Assembly (NCBI GenBank): GCA_016712465.1
Contig: JADJQZ010000001.1
Location: 4,340,001 to 4,404,000 of the forward strand
Source of the DNA: Candidatus Obscuribacter sp.
GTDB lineage: Bacteria > Cyanobacteriota > Vampirovibrionia > Obscuribacterales > Obscuribacteraceae
Direction of reading: 5' to 3'
Length of the DNA stretch: 64,000 nt
The notes below the pieces were generated by a model, which worked only from the letters and a program-made list of their open reading frames with translations, was not told where the DNA came from and searched no databases. Made by a program: the position numbers and the translations under genes. Below, piece by piece: positions 52,321 through 61,292 of the stretch (within the stretch, counting starts at the first letter, position 1; every line of letters begins with the position of its first letter).

Positions 52321-52929
52321 CTATTGGGCAACCCGAAAGCGTCTAGCCATAATAAAGTACCTGGCAGAGTTGAACTCAAATTCGTCGATAGTCTCTAAGC
52401 CAAGCTTCTCATGAGCTTTAATGGAAGCCAGATTGTCTGCCGAAACAAAGACAACGGCGATATTGAATTCTTGCGGCGCTATGGCAAAGAAGCAATCATA
52501 GAGCCTGGTTAGCACACCATGCCCGCGAAGAGACTGGTCGATACAAACGGGACCAACAATGCATACAGGCAAGCGGGAAAGAGGCTGCCCCTGGTACTTA
52601 GCCCTGGGGAATCTGGCTATCATGGCCGCCGGCAGGGCGACTGCCTGGTTAAACTCAACTGTACTGGCGCAAAGGAAAGCCTTCACTTGCTCTTGTTGCA
52701 CAGCGACGACAACCGCTAAATTGTCATTCATGGCGGCGAACTGCTCGGCACTGAAGCCCACAGAAAGGAAACCAGACTGACGCTCGACGGAGGGCAGGTT
52801 GCTTGCTAGATTGGCATTTTGTAACCGCACCAGACTCTCAAAGTCAGCGGCTACAGCACGCCTTATCTCCAGGGTAATTTCAATGTGGTCGTTATCGAAT
52901 GTTGACAATGAAATGAATCCTCCCTGCAT
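52321..52929 (-). CDS. GNAT family N-acetyltransferase
   Basis: Protein of 202 aa. It has the GNAT pattern: N-terminal strand EIRRAVAADFESLVRLQNAN, central AVVVAVQQEQVKAFLCASTV, the acetyl-CoA pyrophosphate loop QSLRGHGVLTRLYD, and VFVSADNLASIKAHEKLGLE, where Asn and the last helix close the fold. It transfers acetyl from acetyl-CoA to an amine; substrate unknown. It lies 28 bp upstream of the HEAT-like gene on the same strand, with its own upstream region toward the Fic locus. Confidence 0.85.
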   Translation of the reverse strand: MQGGFISLSTFDNDHIEITLEIRRAVAADFESLVRLQNANLASNLPSVERQSGFLSVGFSAEQFAAMNDNLAVVVAVQQEQVKAFLCASTVEFNQAVALPAAMIARFPRAKYQGQPLSRLPVCIVGPVCIDQSLRGHGVLTRLYDCFFAIAPQEFNIAVVFVSADNLASIKAHEKLGLETIDEFEFNSARYFIMARRFRVAQ

Positions 52930-53138
52930 TACGCGAGAGCCTTCTTAATTTTTTTCCATTCGGACCTTTCTTGTCCTTCCTCCCGCTGAGGGCTTTCGCC
53001 TTCTCCACTTCTCGCGCGGCTTTCACTCAGGCTCCAAGATCTGTATCCATGTCGAATTCAGGGATCACTTTGCTACATGTTTACCCGATTCCAACGCAAC
53101 AATCTCGTTGTGCCGGCCGACCGTCAAGGCAGTTTTGA

Positions 53139-53192
53139 TTGCGCACAACGGAACACTTTGTGCGCAACGAAAAATAGTTGCGCACAAAGTGT
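53139..53192. promoter_or_regulatory. perfect 16-bp inverted repeat with extra half-site
   Basis: acactttgtgcgcaac (53153-53168) and gttgcgcacaaagtgt (53177-53192) are perfect inverted copies around an 8-bp AT-rich loop. A third copy of ttgcgcacaa occurs at about 53139. Repeated half-sites suggest an operator, perhaps for the winged-helix part of the Fic protein or the GNAT gene, rather than a terminator. Confidence 0.7.
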
Positions 53193-53348
53193 AAACGGCG
53201 CTATAAAAGCGCCTACTTATTGACGGCGGTTCCGTCGCTTTCAGGCTCGGCTTATACCACCCAAAAGGAGTAAGGTACTCATCCTAGCGGGCGCGGCCAA
53301 CGCCGCAGGGACTTGGGAGGCACGCACAATACACAATAAACTAGAATC

Positions 53349-53421
53349 GACTCAACTCAATAAACTAAAACTCGTCCAGCACAATAAACTAAAAACCGTC
53401 CAGCGTGATAAACTAGAAATG
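53349..53421. repeat. 24-bp tandem repeat, three copies
   Basis: Units of the gtccagcacaataaactaaaa type directly upstream of the Fic gene. The plus strand has TAA or TAG in each unit. Confidence 0.85.
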
Positions 53422-53449
53422 GTCCCCCACATCAACAAGTACCACCGCT

Positions 53450-54994
53450 TTGCCCACACCTGTTGAAAACCTCGCAAAATCACTAGAAGTCCTTGAGCAA
53501 CTCCAGGCGCAAGGGAAAGTCGCCATCCGCAGCGCGGACCTCCCGAGGTCCCATCGCGAACGCTTAGTCAAAAACGGGTTCCTGAAAGAGGTGATGAAAG
53601 GCTGGTATATTCCGACAAGACCGGACCAGCCCACAGGAGAATCTACGGCTTGGTTCGCGTCATTTTGGAACTTCTGTGTGGATTACTTGAGAGACAGATT
53701 CGGAGATGAATGGTGTCTTTCTCCAGAGCATTCGTTACTGCTGCATGTCGGCAACCGCGCGGTCCCTCTTCAGCTTGTTGTTCGCTCACCTAAGGCCAAG
53801 AACAACACAACGCCATTTCCACACCGCACTTCTATCCTAGACGTCCAACTGGCAATCCCAGCCAAAGAACATATCGAGAAAGTTGAAGGACTCAATGTTT
53901 TTTCTTTGCCGACTGCATTGATATTCTGCTCTCCTACGCTCTATCGACAAAGCCCAACCGAAACGCGCGCAGCCCTCTCCGCAATTTCGAATGCTTCGGA
54001 AGTATTAAATGTACTGCTTGATGGAGGGCGCACCGTGGTGGCTGGACGCCTTGCAGGAGCATTCCGCAACATCGGCAGATCACGAATTGCTGATGACATT
54101 GTAAACACAATGAGAGCTGCTGGATACGATTGCCACGAAGAAGATCCATTCACCGATCCTGCACCGATTATGTTTCGTCGAACAGAACGAAGCCCTTATG
54201 TTAGCCGCATCAAGCTCATGTGGGAGACAATGCGAGAACCAGTGCTAGAGCGTTTTCCACCGCCACCAGGCTTGCCGAACGATCAAGAAGCTTATCTTAA
54301 GCAAGTACAAGACAACTATGTCACAGACGCATACCACTCTCTGTCTATAGAAGGATACAGAGTCAGCCGGGATTTGATCGAGAAAGTCAGAAGCGGAAAT
54401 TGGAATCCGGATGCTGATGAGAAAGATCGCGAACTCAGAAATGCTCTCGCCGCGAGAGGATATTGGCAGGCTTATCAGGCCGTTCGACAGAGCCTCGTCC
54501 AAGTCCTTCGCGGCGAAAGTGCAGGAAACGTGGCCGACGATGATCACGGTACTTGGTACCGCGAGCTATTTGCTCCGAGCGTAACCGCTGGACTCCTAAA
54601 GCCGGCGGATCTGGCGGGCTACCGAACAGATCAAGTGTTCATACGTCATTCCAAACACGTGCCACCAAGCAAGGATACTGTTCGAGACTTAATGCCTGCG
54701 CTGTTTGATCTCTTGCGCGACGAGAAAGAGCCAGCGGTCCGGGTGCTGCTCGGACATTTCATGTTCGTGTATATCCATCCATACATGGACGGCAACGGTC
54801 GCACAGGGCGCTTTTTAATGAATGTGATGCTTGCTTCGGGCGGATATCCATGGACAGTGATGCCTGTAACACGCAGAACTGAATACTTGAGCGCACTAGA
54901 GAATGCAAGTATCAATCAAGATATTATTCCTTTCGCTGACTTGGTTTCCTTACTAGTCAAAGAAACGATGGACGGAAGACCTGAAGCCACGTAG
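53450..54994 (+). CDS. Fic protein with N-terminal winged helix (AbiEi-like)
   Basis: Protein of 514 aa from TTG, the only start after an upstream in-frame stop. Residues 1-60 (LAKSLEVLEQLQAQGKVAIR, RERLVKNGFLKEVMKGWYIP) are a winged helix as in AbiEi-type antitoxins. Residues about 280-510 form a Fic domain: autoinhibitory S297-L-S-I-E301-G, and catalytic H443-P-Y-M-D-G-N-G-R-T-G-R454 (HPFxxGNGRxxR). Fic enzymes move AMP or related groups from nucleotides to protein Ser, Thr or Tyr. Glu301 should block ATP binding until released, so it is a self-controlled AMPylase that may also bind its own promoter. Codon and base use look more even than in its neighbours, and GC-rich foreign DNA follows. 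Confidence 0.9.
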   Translation: MPTPVENLAKSLEVLEQLQAQGKVAIRSADLPRSHRERLVKNGFLKEVMKGWYIPTRPDQPTGESTAWFASFWNFCVDYLRDRFGDEWCLSPEHSLLLHVGNRAVPLQLVVRSPKAKNNTTPFPHRTSILDVQLAIPAKEHIEKVEGLNVFSLPTALIFCSPTLYRQSPTETRAALSAISNASEVLNVLLDGGRTVVAGRLAGAFRNIGRSRIADDIVNTMRAAGYDCHEEDPFTDPAPIMFRRTERSPYVSRIKLMWETMREPVLERFPPPPGLPNDQEAYLKQVQDNYVTDAYHSLSIEGYRVSRDLIEKVRSGNWNPDADEKDRELRNALAARGYWQAYQAVRQSLVQVLRGESAGNVADDDHGTWYRELFAPSVTAGLLKPADLAGYRTDQVFIRHSKHVPPSKDTVRDLMPALFDLLRDEKEPAVRVLLGHFMFVYIHPYMDGNGRTGRFLMNVMLASGGYPWTVMPVTRRTEYLSALENASINQDIIPFADLVSLLVKETMDGRPEAT

Positions 54995-55362
54995 ACGTCG
55001 GTGCTGGTATATCCTTTCAGCGAGGAGACATGGCGCCGCCCTGCCGAACGTGGGCGCAACGTGACGCTGGGGCATCTCGACGGACCCGGACGCCAGGTTC
55101 GACTGGCCATTGCCGCCATCCGTCGACGCCGGGGGCAATGAGGATGCTGTAGGAGGGACTGCGCCGGTAGGCATCGGCAGCCCTCTGGTGGTGGGGTTTG
55201 TCATGCTCCATGTGTTCCAGAACCAGCGCAATCATCAAACGTCATTAGTATTCCCACGGTTGGCAGGGTTAGCGGACGGGGCTACACTGAAAATTAGGCT
55301 GCCCAAATAGTCGCCGTTACGTGGAGCGCAGCTCAGTCTTCTTTCCTGCCCGGTATAGCACT
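54995..55362. other. GC-rich stretch after the Fic gene
   Basis: Bases 55010-55200 are clearly more GC-rich than the surroundings (ggacccggacgccaggttcg, cgtcgacgccgggggcaatg). Minus ORFs here (54953-55231, 55017-55238) are open but not recognisable and lack ribosome binding sites. It may be the remnant of a transferred gene that came with the Fic gene. Confidence 0.45.
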
Positions 55363-56745
55363 ATGCTGACTCGCTGCCTTCACTTTCTTAGATATGCCAT
55401 TTTGGTAGTGGGAGCTCTACATCTACTACCGAACATTCTTGTAAGCCTATGCCTGGTTGACCGCGTGTCAAATGGCGAATGGAACCAAGCAGGACAGAGC
55501 CTTGCCCTTTTTCTGGGTGCAATCGCCTATTTCGGCGCCTGGCGTATTCTGCAAAAGCACAAAACCAGCACCAACAGCCTGGCAAGAACTAGACTGGCGA
55601 AAGAAGTCTGGCAAAAGATTCTGCATAACAATTACCTGCTGCAATTCAACAGAGTGCTCCTGCTAGTAACCGCCTGCACGCTGCTATTGGCATTCACTTG
55701 CTACAACGTTCGGCTGGGCTTCTCAAAGAGTAGCTTCATAGCAGCTCATGTTGCTAGCCGCTGCGGTCAATTTGAACTATCTGAGAGAATCTACAAAGCC
55801 TTTTGCAACAGGGATGGGGACAGCAGCCTTGCCGCAAAACGTAGCATCCTTATGCCATTCCCCTTCCAAACAGGTGTCCAGGAAACTCTTGCTGTTGCAA
55901 CAGTCTACGGAAGCCAGAGCGATGAACTGGCTGACCTGCTGATGTTCTTTGGTATGAGTAGCGAATACCATGGCTACTGCGAGTCCTGGTACTACATAAA
56001 AGCGAAAAGCCTATATCGCCAAAACGGCAATATACGTGGGGCACTGGATGCGCTCAGCATTATGGCGATTCTAAGCTACCGAGACAATCCAGAGATGGCG
56101 CAGCGCCATCTCAAGGAGGCGGCTGAATTGATTCCCCAAGCACGACACCCTCTAAGTCGGTGGACTATTCTCGACCTCAAATCAGCAGCCACTAAACTAC
56201 ATGATTACAAGATACCTAGACTTATAGACCACCAGCAGAAGATAACAAATTCGAAGGAAAGCTCAAGCTCTCTGCCGGAGCCTGTATCAAGACTCTTGAT
56301 GTACGTATGGATATTCGGTCTAACGGGTATGGGCGGCGCCACCGTGAAAGCTTCAATTGTTCTGTGGCGCTGTTTCCGGCTAAAACTCAGGCTCATCTCG
56401 CTGCTAAAGGACGCGACCGCAATAGCAAACGGTCTGCAGGGTAACATACTCGACTCTGCAAGAGACGCCAACAATTGGGAGGTTATTGAAAATATTCGCG
56501 AGCAGATTGATCTAGCTCTCTACAGAAACAAACAGTCTAGCGCTGATGAACTGAGCCAATGGCTTCTTTCATGGGTAGAAAGGGGAGCGACCGGAACATC
56601 CGCACCTCGCCAGTTCAAATTACAAAGCCATGAGGAGTTGAAGCACCAAATCGACAGGGGCGCTATCTTGCTGGGCACAGAGTTGGCATGCTTTATACTC
56701 TTAGCGCTCCTAGTAAGCACCCTATGGATGCACGGAGAATTCTAA
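55363..56745 (+). CDS. membrane protein with helical soluble domain
   Basis: Protein of 460 aa from ATG 55363 (GTG 55321 is an alternative). Two helices lie in the first 70 residues (FLRYAILVVGALHLLPNILV), a third at about 100-125 (FNRVLLLVTACTLLLAFT), then a TPR-like soluble part (YIKAKSLYRQNGNIRGALDA), a helix near 315-340 and a last one at the C-terminus (LGTELACFILLALLVSTLW). No family recognised. It precedes the GT-C gene by 70 bp and may belong to the same envelope operon. Confidence 0.65.
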   Translation: MLTRCLHFLRYAILVVGALHLLPNILVSLCLVDRVSNGEWNQAGQSLALFLGAIAYFGAWRILQKHKTSTNSLARTRLAKEVWQKILHNNYLLQFNRVLLLVTACTLLLAFTCYNVRLGFSKSSFIAAHVASRCGQFELSERIYKAFCNRDGDSSLAAKRSILMPFPFQTGVQETLAVATVYGSQSDELADLLMFFGMSSEYHGYCESWYYIKAKSLYRQNGNIRGALDALSIMAILSYRDNPEMAQRHLKEAAELIPQARHPLSRWTILDLKSAATKLHDYKIPRLIDHQQKITNSKESSSSLPEPVSRLLMYVWIFGLTGMGGATVKASIVLWRCFRLKLRLISLLKDATAIANGLQGNILDSARDANNWEVIENIREQIDLALYRNKQSSADELSQWLLSWVERGATGTSAPRQFKLQSHEELKHQIDRGAILLGTELACFILLALLVSTLWMHGEF

Positions 56746-56814
56746 AGCAAGAAGTTCACGCTACCAAACCCAGATATGCTGCATACCACTTTATGGAAAG
56801 CAACCGGATAAGTC

Positions 56815-58512
56815 ATGCCCCCCTCCTTCACCTTGAGTTCGCGCAATATTCAAATAGCGCTGGTCATGGTTCTCTGCCTGCTGCTCTCCTTTCTTTACAC
56901 AGCAGCGTGGGGCGTAGCACGCCACCACCCGTATTCCATTGAATATGAAGGTCATGTGCTCTGGGCCTGCCAGGCACTGGCAAAAGGCGCCAACATCTAC
57001 AGCCTTACGGCACTCACCCATGAGCCCTACAGCGTAGTCATCTACAACCCGTTTTACTTTGCCCTGGGCGCCTTCCTGCAGAAGCTGACGGGCGGCACTT
57101 ATGAGCCACTGCGCCTGCTCTCCATGGCTTCGGCACTTGTTAGTTTCCTTGCCTTCTGGAGACTGCTCAGCTTGAGCCGCGTCAGCGACTTGAGCAAAAT
57201 CATCACCCTCGCCGCATTCGCCGCCAGCCTACCGGTCTTGCACTGGTCAACGGTGGCACGTGTAGACATTCTGGGTCTGGCTCTTTCAATCATCGCGCTC
57301 GAAAGATTCAGCAAATCCTACTTAAACGAAACAGAAAGCATAAACAAAACAGAAAGCATAGGCGAAACAAAAAGCTCACAGGAAACAGACAGCAAGACAT
57401 CGCAGACCATCACAAAACTATCGGCTGCAGCGGCATTCATTCTGGCGTACTTCGCCAAGCAGCAGTATCTGGTTGTATTTGCCAGTTGCCTGCTTTTCGC
57501 ACTCTGGAAAGGCAAACGCAAACTGGCGCTGCAATATCTGGGGCTCTTCGCGGTGCCGACGGCACTGGTTTCGCTCTACCTGCAAAATATCTCCGGCGGC
57601 TATTTTCAGCATCTCACCTATGCAAGCGGCTTAGACTGGCAGTGGGAGACCCTGGCAAACTTCCTACTGCCTTTTCTCTTTGATGCAAAGACAATAGTGG
57701 CACTGACAATACTTATCTACCCACTGCTGCGAAAGAATTCAGATTCAGCACTAACGGAAGAGCCGCTCTCTGACAAGCCCCATGTAACGGAACCAATCTC
57801 TGCCGATCCGCAGTCACCAGAACCAATTTCCGACGAGCAGCAGTCAACTGAAACAATCTCTACCAAGCCTCACTCACCAGAACCAATCTCTGACAAGCAG
57901 CAGTCAACTGCAGTCCTTACCACCCTGCCCATCATCCTCTTTGGGCTCTCAACTCTGGTCTTGCTCTACACAATGGGACTTAAAGGTGCCTATCACAATC
58001 ATCTGCTCTGTGCCGTCCTGGCGCTCCTCTGGGCAGTGGCGCTGCGCCTCGACAAGACTCCCAACCTTATGCGCACAGTCTATATAGCGGCAGCAATCTA
58101 TAGCCTCATACCGCTGCTTGTCTTTTCCTACAATCTATCGAAACGCATCGGCTACAGAGCCGATACTGCAGAGGCTGTGGAACTGCTCAAGAAACTGCCA
58201 AAAGACGCTTACATACTGAGTGAAGATCCCACCCTGCCACTACTGGCGGAGCGTCAGCCGGTAATTGTAGATGCCACCACATTCCTAAATATGCGCGGCA
58301 AACACCCGGAAAGCTTCGAGAGAATCAAAGCGGGCATAAAGGAAAGACGCTACGCGGCCATTATCATAAATTTGCGCGACGCAAAATACTCTATGGAATA
58401 CATCTGGCCGGAAGAACTCGTGGCAAGCATCAAAGCCCACTATCAAATCGCCGGAGCCACAGGCGGCAATGGCATGGTGCAAAAAATATATCTTCCCGCC
58501 AATAGCCGCTAG
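56815..58512 (+). CDS. GT-C-type membrane glycosyltransferase-like protein
   Basis: Protein of 565 aa with about ten transmembrane helices. The first loop after helix one (YSIEYEGHVLWACQALAKGA, with Glu as acidic residue) and YNPFYFALGAFLQK fit GT-C enzymes (GT39/GT87-like) that use polyprenyl-phosphate sugars on the outer side of the inner membrane. The C-terminal domain (LKKLPKDAYILSEDPTLPLL) is soluble. Two cytosolic loops carry repetitive insertions: NETESINKTESIGETKS near 165-195, and PISDKQQST or PISADPQSP units near 315-365. Donor and acceptor are unknown. A 37-bp tandem repeat follows its stop. Confidence 0.75.
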   Translation: MPPSFTLSSRNIQIALVMVLCLLLSFLYTAAWGVARHHPYSIEYEGHVLWACQALAKGANIYSLTALTHEPYSVVIYNPFYFALGAFLQKLTGGTYEPLRLLSMASALVSFLAFWRLLSLSRVSDLSKIITLAAFAASLPVLHWSTVARVDILGLALSIIALERFSKSYLNETESINKTESIGETKSSQETDSKTSQTITKLSAAAAFILAYFAKQQYLVVFASCLLFALWKGKRKLALQYLGLFAVPTALVSLYLQNISGGYFQHLTYASGLDWQWETLANFLLPFLFDAKTIVALTILIYPLLRKNSDSALTEEPLSDKPHVTEPISADPQSPEPISDEQQSTETISTKPHSPEPISDKQQSTAVLTTLPIILFGLSTLVLLYTMGLKGAYHNHLLCAVLALLWAVALRLDKTPNLMRTVYIAAAIYSLIPLLVFSYNLSKRIGYRADTAEAVELLKKLPKDAYILSEDPTLPLLAERQPVIVDATTFLNMRGKHPESFERIKAGIKERRYAAIIINLRDAKYSMEYIWPEELVASIKAHYQIAGATGGNGMVQKIYLPANSR

Positions 58513-58518
58513 TAGGCC

Positions 58519-58666
58519 AAAGATTCAGTGCAAGACTAGCGCGAATGCTATGGCTAAAGCTTCACTGCAAGACTAGCGAGAATGCTATGCCTAAAGCTTC
58601 ACTGCAAGACTAGCGAGAATGCTATAGCTAAAGCTTCACAGCAAAACTGGCGAGAACGCTATGGCT
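58519..58666. repeat. 37-bp tandem repeat, four copies
   Basis: Four copies starting aaagcttcactgcaagacta, beginning 6 bp after the GT-C stop. The inner two copies are nearly identical. The repeat lies between two convergent genes. Confidence 0.93.
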
Positions 58667-58684
58667 AGAGAGAGCACCGATTAC

Positions 58685-58903
58685 TTACTGGTTAGGATTA
58701 TTGTTATTAGTGCGGTTGGCATTTAATAAATCGTTCAACGCCTTCTGCTGCATTGCTGCCTTGAAAGCTTTCTCTTCGTCGCTTTCGCCTTTGGGGCCTA
58801 ATCCACCAATGCCGCCGCCCCAGGCCGTGTTTGCAAAAGCCACGGAGCATACAAAGAGCACCAAAATCAAAAGACTCTTGAGATTTCTCTTACTGTCGCT
58901 CAT
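58685..58903 (-). CDS. small secreted protein, 72 aa
   Basis: ATG 58903 follows AGAGG. Signal peptide LKSLLILVLFVCSVAFANTA ends near WGGG. The mature part is a short helix (DEEKAFKAAMQQKALNDLLN) with an Asn-rich tail. No family recognised. It ends next to the 37-bp repeat, convergent to the GT-C gene. Confidence 0.65.
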   Translation of the reverse strand: MSDSKRNLKSLLILVLFVCSVAFANTAWGGGIGGLGPKGESDEEKAFKAAMQQKALNDLLNANRTNNNNPNQ

Positions 58904-59009
58904 TACTGCCTCTGACGCTTGACGAATCCGCATTCATATTAATAGATTGACATCTACCTATTGGCAGGCTTCGCTTAAAATCTAGTCACCTCGAACGGGC
59001 GAGCAGCCA

Positions 59010-59564
59010 ATGAATTCAGCCGTAGCAACCACAGTCGAAGCCAGGCCAAAGCCGGTCACGAACCTCAAACCGCCGATAATGCGGCGCGTGGTTGCCGCAT
59101 GGATATACGATTACTTGCTCTGCCTGTGGCTAGCCACAGCGGTCTACACAAGTATTAATTTCCTATCTAATAACTCCGTTCACCCGCCAATTCCCCTGCA
59201 AACTCTTGCCCTGCTGCTCTTCTTGCTGCGCGACGCCACCTTGGGCGGACGCGGGCTGAGCAAGCGGCTGGTGGGGCTGAAAATTAGCCGGAAGGCAAGC
59301 TTCAATGAGAGCGTGAATGCAATTACCATCAAGCAGTCTGTGCTTAGAAACTTGGTGTTGCTCTTGCCCTACTTCGTCTATCAGGTCTGGGCACCATCTC
59401 TGACGACGACCGATGCCGATAGCTTGAGTCTGGTCTGCTCGGCAGTGACTGTGGCAATTGCCCTCGTAGAGTTTGTCTTGATGCTCACAGGTGAGCGCCG
59501 CCGCCTGGCAGACCGTCTTGCCGGAACGACGGTAACGCGGGCGGCAACCAATGAAGCCCGCTGA
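59010..59564 (+). CDS. RDD family membrane protein
   Basis: Protein of 184 aa. RDD signatures: Arg and Asp in RRVVAAWIYDYLLCLW (first helix), RDATLGGRGLSKRLVGLKI after the second helix, and RRLADRLAGTTV at the end. Three transmembrane helices. RDD proteins are small inner-membrane proteins, some linked to Na+ or solute transport. The stop overlaps the start of the next gene by 14 bp, so they are translated together. Confidence 0.85.
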   Translation: MNSAVATTVEARPKPVTNLKPPIMRRVVAAWIYDYLLCLWLATAVYTSINFLSNNSVHPPIPLQTLALLLFLLRDATLGGRGLSKRLVGLKISRKASFNESVNAITIKQSVLRNLVLLLPYFVYQVWAPSLTTTDADSLSLVCSAVTVAIALVEFVLMLTGERRRLADRLAGTTVTRAATNEAR

Positions 59565-61155
59565 GGGAACCTCCAGCCTCAAAACCCTTGAGATAATCTT
59601 TGCCGCCATCTTCATGGTGCAGGCTTTCCTGCAATTTGCGGGCATGGTTGAGCGCGTCTTCCAATCTTCCGATACCGCCTGGCTTATCAAAACCGGGCTT
59701 CTGCTCTGGCAAGCCGGACCCTGCAATTTATTTGCCGCCCTGCACCAGGGCGACACCTTTAGCTTCACTGCTGCCGGTCAGCCGGTGCTTATCTACCAGT
59801 GGCTCTTCACGCTGGCTCTGGCGGCAGCAACCAAAGTGGCGGCACTCGCCGGTCAAAACGGAGCCGGCGTGGATATCGCCTCTACCAATCTCGCCGCCGC
59901 AGGCTATCTCACCTATACTGCCACCGCGCTTTTGCTGCTCTTCCTGCTACCGTATATGATGCTCAAACGGGGCGTCAAACCGGTCTACACATTCGGGTTG
60001 CTTACGCTCGTAAACATGCCAATTTGGTACTGGGCAAGACCGCAGCTAGTGTCATTTTTCATGCTGCCGATGTTCATACTTTTGCTGGAAGACTTTCGCC
60101 GGAACGGTTATAGAAAACGCCTCTGGCTGCTGCCCTTCCTTCTAATTGTTTGGGTGAACAGCCATGCGTTCTGGTTCATGGGTCTGGCACTGATACTGGC
60201 GTATCTGGCACCACAAGTGGTGAGTCAAAAGCAGGTCGATTTTAGGTATCGCCGGCATCTGGTAGGAATTCTCGCCACAAGTTGCCTGGCCCCTTTAGCC
60301 AACCCCTATGGCGCCGACCTGGTGAGACACACGCTCTCCTTCGTCAGCGAGCCCGACTTCGGGCAAATTTCAGAACTGCAACCGACCTTGCTCACCAACC
60401 CCCTGAGGCACCGCGGCATCTGGCTCTACTTAGTCATCGCCTGGTCTGTGCTGCTAGCCAGAAGAGCCATGATTCCTCTCACTGGGCTTTTCTTTTGCGC
60501 CCTCTCAACCTTCACCGGTGTGGTGTGCTACCGATTTGCGGCTGTAGCAGTGCTCGTCTCCTGGTCTTACTTATCAATCGCCCTGGGCAAAGGGCAACAG
60601 GGGTCGGAGGGGAGCACAAGCAAAACGGACGGAAGCGCAATCAAGGCGAAGGAAAGCGCAATCAAAACGGTTTCACCGGTCTCCACCGCCCTGGCCCTGA
60701 TTGCCCCCATCTTCGCCACCGCCGTCTACTTCAATTACTGCCAGAGCCAGAAGCAAATATGGTTCACCCACAACGACAGCAACCAGAAGGTCACCGCCTT
60801 TCTCAAGCAAAATAGCCGGCTCAGGTCGCGCCTCTTTTGCGACGCGGCGCTAGGCTGCAGCCTCATACTGGAAGACCTGACGCCGGTCTTCATCGATACG
60901 CGCTTCGACCTCTATGGCAAAACCTTCTGCGGCGAGTACCAGGACTGCCTCAATGGCTCAGTCACCAACACCTTCAACTGGCGCAGTTATCTGGACAAAT
61001 GGCAAATCAACACACTGGCGATTAAAAACAGCGCGCCCCTGAACAATGAGCTCAACCACGCCGCCAGGCAGGGAAGCTGCAAGAAGCTCCACGATGACGG
61101 CATATATTCGGTGTGGGAAATTGAGCGCGGGGCTAAGGCTGGGGCGAGCCAATAG
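59551..61155 (+). CDS. GT-C-like multi-spanning membrane protein
   Basis: Protein of 534 aa overlapping the RDD gene. About nine hydrophobic helices; the blocks SSDTAWLIKTGLLLWQAG and FLLIVWVNSHAFWFMGLALI are seen in polyprenol-dependent glycosyltransferase-like proteins and in DUF-type relatives. The C-terminal 110 residues are soluble (FCDAALGCSLILEDLTPVFI, NTFNWRSYLDKWQINTL), probably periplasmic. A Lys/Ser/Ala repeat (GSEGSTSKTDGSAIKAKESA) interrupts a loop near 350-370. Donor unknown. Confidence 0.7.
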   Translation: MKPAEGTSSLKTLEIIFAAIFMVQAFLQFAGMVERVFQSSDTAWLIKTGLLLWQAGPCNLFAALHQGDTFSFTAAGQPVLIYQWLFTLALAAATKVAALAGQNGAGVDIASTNLAAAGYLTYTATALLLLFLLPYMMLKRGVKPVYTFGLLTLVNMPIWYWARPQLVSFFMLPMFILLLEDFRRNGYRKRLWLLPFLLIVWVNSHAFWFMGLALILAYLAPQVVSQKQVDFRYRRHLVGILATSCLAPLANPYGADLVRHTLSFVSEPDFGQISELQPTLLTNPLRHRGIWLYLVIAWSVLLARRAMIPLTGLFFCALSTFTGVVCYRFAAVAVLVSWSYLSIALGKGQQGSEGSTSKTDGSAIKAKESAIKTVSPVSTALALIAPIFATAVYFNYCQSQKQIWFTHNDSNQKVTAFLKQNSRLRSRLFCDAALGCSLILEDLTPVFIDTRFDLYGKTFCGEYQDCLNGSVTNTFNWRSYLDKWQINTLAIKNSAPLNNELNHAARQGSCKKLHDDGIYSVWEIERGAKAGASQ

Positions 61156-61180
61156 AAAAACCGAAGCACCGACGCTTACT

Positions 61181-61292
61181 AGAACCAGCGGTGAAAAGAG
61201 CCTACGCTTAAAAGAACCGGCAGCGAAAAGAGCCGACGTTTAAAAGATCCAGCAGTTAAAAGAACCAGCAGTTTAAGGAGCCTACGGTCAAA
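61181..61292. repeat. 16/32-bp tandem repeat spanning the lnt stop codon
   Basis: Copies of agaaccagcggtgaaaagag-type units of 32, 32, 16 and 32 bp. On the minus strand the lnt gene ends TGG TGT TTT TGA, and the copies downstream read tggttcttttaa, tggatcttttaa and cggttcttttaa, so the stop context is repeated. The units are not multiples of three. Confidence 0.88.

Larger units (their letters stand above)
52930..53449. other. regulatory intergenic region between GNAT and Fic genes
   Basis: About 520 bp without a gene. It holds a 16-bp perfect palindrome with an extra half-site (53139-53192) and a 24-bp tandem repeat just before the Fic start (53349-53421). Confidence 0.6.
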
